In this document: piece after piece, positions 1 through 5,879 of the stretch
How the letters are laid out: every line of letters starts with the position of its first letter
Position numbering within the stretch: position 1 is the stretch's first letter
Assembly: GCA_030613345.1 (NCBI GenBank)
Contig: JAUWMD010000115.1
Span: 1-7,849 of the forward strand
Direction of reading: 5' to 3'
Origin: Candidatus Krumholzibacteriota bacterium
GTDB lineage: Bacteria; Krumholzibacteriota; Krumholzibacteriia; Krumholzibacteriales; Krumholzibacteriaceae
DNA: 7,849 nucleotides
The notes under the pieces: model-generated
Told to the model about the DNA's origin: nothing
The model's database searches: none
The model's input: the letters and a program-made list of their open reading frames with translations, nothing else
Made by a program: the position numbers and the translations under genes

Positions 1-310
1 GTTTGAGCGCCTGAGTGCCGAGTACTACCGCCTTGAGTCCCGACCCGCAGACCTTGTTGACGGTCATGGCCGAAACGGCGAAATCCAGTTTGGCGCCGAG
101 AGCCGCCTGCCGGGCGGGATTCTGACCGAGTCCTGCACCGATCACGTTGCCCATGATGACCTCGGTGACGATCGATGGATCGACTCCGGCTCTCTTTACG
201 GCCTCAGCCACTGCCATGGCTCCGAGCTCCTGGGCCTTGAAGGAGGACATGCCTCCCTGAAATCTTCCTATAGCAGTACGTACCGCTCCGGCGATTACGA
301 CTTCGCTCAT
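1..310 (-). CDS. Acetyl-CoA C-acetyltransferase (thiolase), N-terminal part, cut by window edge
   Basis: The first 103 residues of a thiolase are visible; the rest lies beyond base 1. Thiolases condense two acetyl-CoA to acetoacetyl-CoA or cleave 3-ketoacyl-CoA. The N-terminus has the family's AVRTxIG start (residues 9-15, with Ala where Pro is usual). It also has a GNVIGAGLGQNPARQAAL segment (54-71) and the nucleophile block NKVCGSGLKA (85-94), with the catalytic Cys at 88. The ATG at 310 is preceded by AAGGAAGGAG with a 6-nt spacer from AGGAG, so the start is well supported. The gene begins 33 nt after the small mutase subunit and is probably the fifth gene of the same operon. That fits a role feeding or draining the C4 acyl-CoA handled by the mutase. 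Whether it is biosynthetic or degradative, and its chain-length preference, cannot be read from this fragment. Confidence 0.93.
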   Translation of the reverse strand, partial: MSEVVIAGAVRTAIGRFQGGMSSFKAQELGAMAVAEAVKRAGVDPSIVTEVIMGNVIGAGLGQNPARQAALGAKLDFAVSAMTVNKVCGSGLKAVVLGTQALK

Positions 311-343
311 CGACAGCTCCTTCCTTTGCACTGTTTGTCGTGC

Positions 344-742
344 CTACTCTTCCGGAAATCTTTCCCTTATAAACGTAACGATGTCTCCTGTGTCCGTTCC
401 CGGACCGAATATCCGGGCAACTCCGATCTCCTCGAGCTTATCCATATCCTCGGCCGGGATGATCCCGCCACCGAAGATCAGGATGTGCTCCGCTCCCTTT
501 TCCTTCATCAGTTCCATGATCCTGGGAAACATCGTCATGTGCGCTCCCGACAGGATGCTCAGGCCTACGATGTCGACATCCTCCTGGACGGCCGATTCGG
601 CGATCATCTCGGGCGTCTGATGAAGCCCGGTGTAAATGATCTCCATGCCGGCATCCTTGAGGGCGTTTGCAACGACCTTCGCTCCCCTGTCGTGTCCGTC
701 CAGTCCGGGTTTGGCTATCAACACCCTGACTTTTCTCGCCAT
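344..742 (-). CDS. icmB: B12-binding small subunit of an acyl-CoA mutase, probably isobutyryl-CoA mutase (IcmB type)
   Basis: This 132-residue protein is a single Rossmann-like cobalamin-binding domain, the small partner of split class I AdoCbl mutases. All three family motifs are present: DxHxxG (D15, H17, G20), where His17 is the lower axial cobalt ligand in the base-off/His-on mode; SxL at 62-64; and a GGG loop at 91-93. The length matches stand-alone small subunits such as IcmB (about 135 residues) or archaeal MCM small subunits. It lies 30 nt downstream of the large subunit. The ATG at 742 is preceded by GGAGGAGG at 751-758 (8-nt spacer), the strongest ribosome binding site in the operon. 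The domain does not reveal substrate specificity. The icmB label rests on the active-site residues of the neighbouring large subunit, and methylmalonyl-CoA mutase small subunit is the alternative name. Confidence 0.9.
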   Translation of the reverse strand: MARKVRVLIAKPGLDGHDRGAKVVANALKDAGMEIIYTGLHQTPEMIAESAVQEDVDIVGLSILSGAHMTMFPRIMELMKEKGAEHILIFGGGIIPAEDMDKLEEIGVARIFGPGTDTGDIVTFIRERFPEE

Positions 743-772
743 CTCGGAATCCTCCTCCGGGCAACGCGCCCG

Positions 773-2428
773 TTATATGAAAAGCGGCTCTATGTATTCG
801 CCGAACACGCCCTTCAGCGTATCTGTTATCTCTCCCTCGGTACAGTAACAGCGCGCGCAGTCGATTATCACCGGCATGAGGTTTTCCGTCCCTTCGGCCG
901 CTGCTCTGAGGCGCTCGAGTTCCCTCGATACCTTGTCGTTATCCCGGGCTTCGCGGACATCCTGGACCGCCTTCTTCTGCTCCCTCTCCACCTCTTCGTC
1001 TATCCTCAGGAGCGGTATATCGATCTCCTCATTCTCCAGCCTGAAGCGGTTGACTCCGACGATCACCTTCCGCCCCGCCTCAACGGCCTTCTGATACTCA
1101 TACGCCGACTTCTGGATCTCCCTCTGGAAGAATCCCCTGTCGATCGCCTTGACCACTCCACCGAGCTCGTCAATTTTATGAAAATATTCCTCGGCCGCCT
1201 CTTCCATCTCGGTTGTCTTCGCCTCGATGAAATAACTCCCCGCGAGTGGGTCGATAGTGTTGATCACACCGGTCTCGTAGGCGATGAGCTGCTGCGTACG
1301 CAGAGCGATGCGGACCGCCTTCTCCGAAGGCAGCGCGAGTACCTCGTCCATCGAGTTGGTGTGCAGCGACTGCGTGCCACCGAGCACGGCCGACATACCC
1401 TGAAACGCAGTCCTCACGATATTGTTCTCAGGCTGCTGTGCGGTCAGCGAGCACCCGGCCGTCTGCGTGTGGAATCTCAGCAGCAATGACTTGGGGTCCT
1501 TCGCCCCGTACTGTTGCCTCATCCTCTTTGCCCAGATCCTGCGGGCAACGCGGTACTTGACGATCTCCTCGAAGAAATCGAGATGCGCGTTGAAAAAGAA
1601 GGAGAGCCTCGGCGCGAACTTGTCGACATCCAGTCCCGCAGCGATCCCCGCCTCGACATAGGCAAACCCGTCGGCCAGCGTGAAGGCAAGCTCCTGGATT
1701 GCGGTCGATCCGGCCTCGCGGATGTGATATCCACTGATCGATATCGTGTTCCATCTCGGAACGTGGTCGGTGCAGAATGCGAGGATGTCTGTGATGATCC
1801 TTATCGACTCCTCGGGTGGGAATATCCACGACTTCTGCGCGATGTACTCCTTGAGGATATCGTTCTGAATCGTACCACCCATCTTTTCGAACGCCGTCCC
1901 CTTCTTCTCCCCCGCACAGAGATAGAATGCGAGCATGATCGACGCGGGCGCGTTGATCGTCATCGAGGTCGTTATCGCGCCGGGATCGATCCCGTCGAAG
2001 AGGAGCTCCATATCCTTCAGCGAATCGATCGCCACCCCGCAGCGACCGACCTCTCCCTCGGAACGTTTGTGATCTGAGTCGTATCCCATTATCGTCGGCA
2101 TGTCGAAGTCGACCGACAGTCCCATCTGGCCGTGGTCGAGCAAGTAGTGATATCTGCCGTTCGTGTCCTTCGGAGTGCCGAATCCGGCAAACTGCCGCTG
2201 TGTCCAGAACCGCCCGCGGTACATGTTCGGGTAGACGCCCCTCGTGTAGGGATACTGCCCGGGGAAACCGAGCTCTTCGTTGTAATCGAATCCCTCGATA
2301 TCATCGGGTGTGTAGAGCTCCTTCACTTCCTCTCCGGAGACGGTCGTGTACTCGATATCCTGGCAACCGCATCCGGAAAGCGTGTCGAAGTATCTCTTCT
2401 TCCTGTCCTCGTATTTTTTCCTGTCCAT
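773..2428 (-). CDS. icmA: AdoCbl-dependent acyl-CoA mutase large subunit, isobutyryl-CoA mutase signature (IcmA type)
   Basis: This 551-residue TIM-barrel subunit belongs to the methylmalonyl-CoA mutase superfamily and lacks the B12 domain, which the next gene encodes. Family landmarks include TRGVYPNMY (62-70), WTQRQFAGFGT (75-85), GLSVDFDMPT (103-112), GTIQNDILKEY (185-195), SISGYHIREAG (230-240), FAPRLSFFFN (271-280) and GGTQSLHTNS (350-359). His235 corresponds to MCM His244. Using the Propionibacterium MCM numbering I recall, Tyr89 aligns with Phe80 and Arg207 with Gln198. Tyr and Arg contact the carboxylate of methylmalonyl-CoA; Phe and Gln at these exact numbers are described for Streptomyces isobutyryl-CoA mutase. 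The predicted reaction is isobutyryl-CoA to n-butyryl-CoA and back. Oddities are Asn68 where Thr is usual (MCM Thr77), a CxC near the N-terminus (C20, C22) and C524/C527/C529 near the C-terminus. The ATG at 2428 has AGGAG 11 nt upstream and follows meaB by 21 nt. Superfamily membership is certain; specificity is inferred. Confidence 0.92.
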   Translation of the reverse strand: MDRKKYEDRKKRYFDTLSGCGCQDIEYTTVSGEEVKELYTPDDIEGFDYNEELGFPGQYPYTRGVYPNMYRGRFWTQRQFAGFGTPKDTNGRYHYLLDHGQMGLSVDFDMPTIMGYDSDHKRSEGEVGRCGVAIDSLKDMELLFDGIDPGAITTSMTINAPASIMLAFYLCAGEKKGTAFEKMGGTIQNDILKEYIAQKSWIFPPEESIRIITDILAFCTDHVPRWNTISISGYHIREAGSTAIQELAFTLADGFAYVEAGIAAGLDVDKFAPRLSFFFNAHLDFFEEIVKYRVARRIWAKRMRQQYGAKDPKSLLLRFHTQTAGCSLTAQQPENNIVRTAFQGMSAVLGGTQSLHTNSMDEVLALPSEKAVRIALRTQQLIAYETGVINTIDPLAGSYFIEAKTTEMEEAAEEYFHKIDELGGVVKAIDRGFFQREIQKSAYEYQKAVEAGRKVIVGVNRFRLENEEIDIPLLRIDEEVEREQKKAVQDVREARDNDKVSRELERLRAAAEGTENLMPVIIDCARCYCTEGEITDTLKGVFGEYIEPLFI

Positions 2429-2449
2429 CGCCTTTTCTTCTCCTGCCGG

Positions 2450-3415
2450 TCACTGTATACTGACGAGTTCCTCGAGTTCCCTTACGACCTTGTACGGCGA
2501 TATCTCCCCTTTATATACCGATTCCATCCGCTGCTCGAGGAGATCCCTTACCCCGGCGCTCTGCCGGAGCCGTCTCTCCATCCTGTCCATCAGTGCGTTG
2601 CGCACTCTCGAGCGCAGTATCTTTCTTCTTATACCCGCGAAATGCCCGCCCGCCTCGAGATAGCGGCGGTGCTCCTCTATCGCCTCCACCAGTTCCCCGA
2701 TCCCCGTGTCCTCGCGCGCAGAGGTAAGTATGACCCTGGGCTCCCACTCACCTGCCGGGATATCCTTCAGCCTCAACGTATCCTGTATCTCTCTGGCGGC
2801 GCTTTCGGCGTCCTCGTGGTCGGCCTTGTTCATCACGAAAACGTCGCCTATTTCCATCAGTCCCGCCTTCATCGCCTGGATCCCGTCGCCCGACTCGGGA
2901 ACGAGCACGACTACTACGGTGTGTGCCTTCTCCGCTATCTCGAGCTCCGACTGGCCGACACCGACTGTCTCTATCAGCACCATGTCCTTTCCGAAGGCAT
3001 CCATCAGGTCGATGACCTCGTCGGTGCAGTTCGATATGCCACCGAGGCTCCCCCTGCTGGCGAGGCTGCGGACAAATACCTCGGGGTCCTCCGAGTGCGC
3101 CTGCATCCTTATCCTGTCGCCGAGGAACGCTCCGCCGGTAAAGGGGCTCGTAGGGTCGACCGCTATGATCCCTATCCTGTGGTCCTTCTCGCGGAACCTT
3201 CCGGTGAGCCTGTTGAGCAGAGAACTCTTGCCGGCACCGGGAGGCCCGGTAAAACCGATCCTGTACGCGTCGCCGGTCTTGTGGAAGACGCTGTCGAGAA
3301 CGCGTTCTGCATCCTCGCCGCCGTTCTCCAGGATCGTGATCAGGCGCGCCGCAGCGGCGACCTTTCCCTCGGCGAAGAGCTCGAGCAGCCTTTCTATTCC
3401 TGGACGCTCGGCCAT
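2450..3415 (-). CDS. meaB: MeaB/ArgK-type GTPase, metallochaperone of the B12-dependent mutase
   Basis: This 321-residue SIMIBI-class G3E-type GTPase is of normal MeaB length. MeaB proteins use GTP hydrolysis to gate transfer of adenosylcobalamin from the adenosyltransferase to the mutase and to protect the mutase against inactivation. Visible motifs are Walker A GPPGAGKSS (57-65), VDPTSPFTGGAFLGDRIRM (86-104, magnesium/switch region), FVRSLASRGSLGG (114-126), the Walker B/switch segment LIETVGVGQSE (147-157), and NKAD (196-199) for guanine recognition. An Arg-rich helical C-terminus follows (about 260-321), the part that forms the dimer arm in MeaB. The ATG at 3415 lies 2 nt after the cobO stop, so translation is probably coupled. 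A purine-rich GAGGAAGGGG sits 14 nt upstream, inside cobO. The reading frame stays open further upstream, but that stretch overlaps cobO and has no family similarity, so I chose this start. Confidence 0.95.
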   Translation of the reverse strand: MAERPGIERLLELFAEGKVAAAARLITILENGGEDAERVLDSVFHKTGDAYRIGFTGPPGAGKSSLLNRLTGRFREKDHRIGIIAVDPTSPFTGGAFLGDRIRMQAHSEDPEVFVRSLASRGSLGGISNCTDEVIDLMDAFGKDMVLIETVGVGQSELEIAEKAHTVVVVLVPESGDGIQAMKAGLMEIGDVFVMNKADHEDAESAAREIQDTLRLKDIPAGEWEPRVILTSAREDTGIGELVEAIEEHRRYLEAGGHFAGIRRKILRSRVRNALMDRMERRLRQSAGVRDLLEQRMESVYKGEISPYKVVRELEELVSIQ

Positions 3416-3417
3416 CG

Positions 3418-3942
3418 TCAGTACTCTATCCCCTTCCTCATCTGAACGCCGGCGTTGTAGTGGTGCTTGATCTCCTTCATCTCGGTCACCGTGTCGGCGA
3501 TATCTATCAGCTCCCTGGCGGCGTACCTGCCGGTCAGTATCAGGTCCAGCCCGTCGGGCCGGTTCCTGACAAAATCGACGACGGACTCTAGGGGGATGAG
3601 CCCGAACGATACGGCGATGTTTATCTCGTCGAGCACGAGCAGCGACGGCGGATCGGAGGCAACTGCCTCGAGCGCCCTCGCCCATCCCTTTTCGGCGAGC
3701 TCGACGTCTATCTTCTCGGGATCCTTCGGATCTACGAACTCGTCCCTGCCGTATTGCTCGATAGTGAGGTTGTCGAGCTTCTCTACGGCGGTGAGCTCCC
3801 CGTAGAGTCTTCCCTTCATGAATTGTATTATGAGCACCTCGGCCCCATGGCCGGCGGCCCTTACCGCGGCACCCAACGCGGCCGTGGTCTTGCCCTTCCC
3901 GTCCCCGGTGAAGAGCATGACTATTCCCTTTCCGTCGCTCAT
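3418..3942 (-). CDS. cobO: Cob(I)alamin adenosyltransferase, CobO/BtuR (CobA) type
   Basis: This 174-residue P-loop protein transfers the adenosyl group of ATP to cob(I)alamin (or a cobinamide precursor), making the adenosylcobalamin that the mutase needs. The diagnostic Walker A GDGKGKTTAALG lies at 13-24. A Walker B-like LLVLDEINIAVSFGLI segment lies mid-protein, and the C-terminal block TGRYAAREL...DTVTEMKEIKH...GVQMRKGIEY matches the family's conserved end. I chose the ATG at 3942 over an in-frame ATG at 3981. The former has GAGGAAAGG immediately upstream (3948-3956), and the conserved P-loop strand begins a few residues later. The extra 13 residues of the longer form have no ribosome binding site and fall in a small inverted repeat. 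The gene is first in the operon, just behind a promoter-like element, and 2 nt from meaB. This points to a dedicated cofactor supply for the mutase rather than a place in a full B12 biosynthesis cluster. Confidence 0.94.
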   Translation of the reverse strand: MSDGKGIVMLFTGDGKGKTTAALGAAVRAAGHGAEVLIIQFMKGRLYGELTAVEKLDNLTIEQYGRDEFVDPKDPEKIDVELAEKGWARALEAVASDPPSLLVLDEINIAVSFGLIPLESVVDFVRNRPDGLDLILTGRYAARELIDIADTVTEMKEIKHHYNAGVQMRKGIEY

Positions 3943-3947
3943 CAAGG

Positions 3948-3956
3948 CCTTTCCTC
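3948..3956 (-). promoter_or_regulatory. Ribosome binding site that fixes the cobO start
   Basis: The minus strand reads GAGGAAAGG here, 5 nt from the ATG at 3942 (9 nt counted from GAGGA). No comparable purine tract precedes the alternative in-frame ATG at 3981, so this site favours the 174-residue product. Confidence 0.75.
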
Positions 3957-3973
3957 GAATGTTCCGGCAGATC

Positions 3974-3990
3974 ACCGGCACCGGGCCGGT
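3974..3990. repeat. Short inverted repeat in the cobO leader
   Basis: ACCGGC (3974-3979) and GCCGGT (3985-3990) form a perfect 6-bp GC-rich stem around a 5-nt loop. It lies between the predicted promoter and the cobO ribosome binding site, inside the roughly 50-nt leader. No T-tract follows on either strand, so it does not look like an intrinsic terminator. It could be an operator, a leader hairpin or chance in GC-rich DNA. Confidence 0.45.
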
Positions 3991-4001
3991 AGGATGAGTA
4001 G

Positions 4002-4028
4002 ATTATCCGATGATGGCTGATTTGTCAA
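4002..4028 (-). promoter_or_regulatory. Sigma70-type promoter for the cobO-meaB-icmA-icmB-thiolase operon
   Basis: On the minus strand a perfect -35 box TTGACA (4023-4028) is followed, after a 15-nt spacer, by GATAAT (4002-4007), a 5/6 match to the -10 consensus. The spacer is about 2 nt shorter than optimal, which may mean moderate strength or activator dependence. Transcription would begin near 3995, leaving a leader of about 50 nt before cobO. That is too short for a cobalamin riboswitch, and none was recognised. The site starts only 8 bases past the kinase stop codon, so the mutase operon appears separately transcribed from the kinase gene. Confidence 0.6.
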
Positions 4029-4036
4029 TGATGGCG

Positions 4037-5767
4037 TCAGGACGGCTGAGCCGGATCTTCCCGGGGATATGCGGGCAGGGAGATGACGAATGTCGTTCCC
4101 TTTCCCTTCCTGCTCGTAACCGAGATATTGCCGCCGTGATCGCGAACTATCCTGTGGACGAATGCCAGCCCGAGCCCCGAGCCGTCCTCCTTCGTGGTGT
4201 AGAACGGGGTGAAGATCCTCGCTATCTTGTCCTTCGATATCCCTCCTCCGTTGTCGGTGATCTCGACGTTGAGCAGGCCCTCGCTCCCGCCGGCCCAGGT
4301 CTTCACCCATACCCTGCCATCGTTCCCGATCGCCTCTATGGCATTCGTCAGGATATTGAGAAAGGCCTCGTGGAGTTTCACCTGGTCTATACGGCAGCCG
4401 GGCAGCCCGGGCATGAAGCTCTTCAGCAGTTCGATGTTACGCTCGGAGAAGTCGTTCTGCAGCAGCTGGCAGACGTCCTCGACAATCTGGTTGATGTTGC
4501 TGTCCTCGAGCTTCAACCTGGTCACATTCGACTGGAAGTTCCCGAGGAAGTTCTCCAGCCTCTCCGCCTCGAGCATGATTATTTCGACCTTTTCCCGGTC
4601 CTTCTCGTTGAAATTCCCGCTGTTCCAGAGACTCCTCGCGAATCCGCCTATCGCTACGAGCGGGTTCTTGATCTCGTGGAGTACCGAAGATGTCAGCTCA
4701 CCCGATATCGCCAGCCTCTCCGCCCTGAGCATCCTCTCTTCGTTTGCCTTGAGCTTCCGGTATGTCGCCTTTAGGCTCTCTACGTTCTTCCCTAGAGATT
4801 CCTTTAACTGTGCCGCACGAAGCGATGTTGTAGCGTGACTTACGACCATCTCCAACAGATGGGCATCCTCGGCGGTCACCTCTTTGCCGGTGAATATGTT
4901 GTCAACGATCAGGAGGCCGAGCCTGTCCTCGATGGTGGCGATCGGGATGACGCAGAAGTCCTCGAGGCCGAGTGCGCTGGCGATCTCCCTGTCGCCGGTG
5001 GACCCGAGGTCCCTGCTCGATAGGAACCGGACCTCGTCCATCCCGTGCGCTATCATACCGTCCCGGTCGTCGAGCGATATGGCATGCCGGCGGGTGACCT
5101 TCGTGAGCGGGCTGTTGCGCAGATAATGGAGCTTCTGTCCCTTGCTGACGAGCTTCTCGAGCGAGGCTTCGCTGTCCCTGTCGAGGATCCTCCATATCGA
5201 CTCGGCCTCCTCGGGAGACGAAGGTCCGAGGGCGTACTTCCCGCGCAGGAGATTGTATTCCTCACCTCTGAGAAATGCGAAGGCCCTGTTGAACCCGAGC
5301 CCCTCCCGCGCCGTGGTGACCGTCAGGATGGCCAGGATGATATCCTCTTCTTTGTCGAGCCTGGCGATGATCTTGCTCACCTCGCCGAGGAGGTTCATCA
5401 GCTTGCTTCGCCTGATTACCTCCATGTAGAGATCCTCGACCTTTGTGGAGTACTTTGAAGATCGGATCAAGGCGTCCTCGAGTGTCTCGAGAAGCGTAAT
5501 ATCGGCCCACCTGCGTCCCTTGACCCTCTCCTTGAGCTGTTTGAAGAACGGGCACTTGAAGCAGCACTGGATCAGCTTCTCCTCGAGGCGGGCGAATACC
5601 CTGCCGCCGCAGCGGTGTCCTGTGACCTCCCAGCAGGGCGATTCCTCCTGTCCGTAGGCCGGACAGTCTGAGTTTCCGCACGAGAGGTATTCCCAGCAGC
5701 GGTTGAGTACCCTGGCATCGGCGGCGGTCGGGGCGGCCTCGTTTTCCTGCTTTTCGGAGTCCTTCAT
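4037..5767 (-). CDS. Soluble sensor histidine kinase with N-terminal two-CW cysteine domain and GAF-like region
   Basis: This 576-residue protein has no signal peptide or membrane segment, so it should sense a cytoplasmic signal. Residues 24-75 form a Cys-rich module (C24, C30, C35, C45, C53, C68, C69, C72) with CWEYLSC, CPAY, CWEV and CCFKCPFF. It resembles the 'two-CW' domain, whose ligand is unclear; metal or redox sensing is inference. A GAF-like region covers about 125-318 and a coiled linker about 316-352. HisKA carries LHEIKNPL with phosphoacceptor His364. The HATPase domain has the N box NILTNAIEAI (471-480), G1 DNGGGI (505-510), F box IFTPFYTTK (518-526) and G2 GSGLGL (529-534). All catalytic motifs are intact. 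No response regulator lies in the window, so it is an orphan kinase here. The start is uncertain: ATG at 5767 lacks a clear ribosome binding site, and an in-frame TTG at 5815 would add 16 unremarkable residues. Confidence 0.93.
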   Translation of the reverse strand: MKDSEKQENEAAPTAADARVLNRCWEYLSCGNSDCPAYGQEESPCWEVTGHRCGGRVFARLEEKLIQCCFKCPFFKQLKERVKGRRWADITLLETLEDALIRSSKYSTKVEDLYMEVIRRSKLMNLLGEVSKIIARLDKEEDIILAILTVTTAREGLGFNRAFAFLRGEEYNLLRGKYALGPSSPEEAESIWRILDRDSEASLEKLVSKGQKLHYLRNSPLTKVTRRHAISLDDRDGMIAHGMDEVRFLSSRDLGSTGDREIASALGLEDFCVIPIATIEDRLGLLIVDNIFTGKEVTAEDAHLLEMVVSHATTSLRAAQLKESLGKNVESLKATYRKLKANEERMLRAERLAISGELTSSVLHEIKNPLVAIGGFARSLWNSGNFNEKDREKVEIIMLEAERLENFLGNFQSNVTRLKLEDSNINQIVEDVCQLLQNDFSERNIELLKSFMPGLPGCRIDQVKLHEAFLNILTNAIEAIGNDGRVWVKTWAGGSEGLLNVEITDNGGGISKDKIARIFTPFYTTKEDGSGLGLAFVHRIVRDHGGNISVTSRKGKGTTFVISLPAYPREDPAQPS

Positions 5768-5818
5768 AATAGAAACGCTAGCACACGGATGATCGCCGGT
5801 AAACTGAAAAGGCAACAG

Positions 5819-5871
5819 GGCCGGCCGCCGGGGGGATGGAACTGACTCTCGTTACTTCGGCGGGGCCGGCC
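5819..5871. repeat. GC-rich imperfect inverted repeat between the lamin-tail gene and the kinase gene
   Basis: The arm GGCCGGCCGCCG (5819-5830) is complementary to CGGCGG + CCGGCC (5858-5863 and 5866-5871) with a 2-nt bulge, separated by a 27-nt loop. Each arm contains the 8-bp palindrome GGCCGGCC, so each can also fold or be bound on its own. It fills most of the gap just downstream of the lamin-tail stop codon. It could end or protect that transcript, but no T-tract follows, so a classical terminator is not supported. Confidence 0.5.
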
Positions 5872-5879
5872 GGTCGGGC

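Noticed and set aside
326..1489. A 387-codon open frame on the plus strand
   Set aside because: It lies antisense to icmA, icmB and their gap. Its translation is Arg/Leu/His-rich without recognisable motifs, and the minus-strand genes here are unmistakable. Such shadows are expected opposite GC-rich coding DNA.
2132..3445. A 437-codon open frame on the plus strand
   Set aside because: It is fully antisense to meaB and the start of icmA, both with complete family motifs. Its own translation shows no domain.
3416..3685. N-terminal extension of meaB giving a 411-residue protein
   Set aside because: The extension overlaps cobO in another frame, is Arg-rich shadow sequence, and the start at 3415 gives the normal MeaB length and N-terminus.
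3943..3981. Longer cobO form starting at 3981
   Set aside because: There is no ribosome binding site, the start lies within about 15 nt of the predicted transcription start, and the extra 13 residues are not family-like. The start at 3942 has a good ribosome binding site.
3974..3990. Intrinsic terminator for the histidine kinase gene
   Set aside because: The hairpin is followed by mixed sequence rather than a T-tract, and it lies downstream of the next operon's promoter.
5768..5879. Promoter for the histidine kinase
   Set aside because: Candidate pairs such as TTGCCT with TCATCC have poor -10 matches. None is good enough to report.
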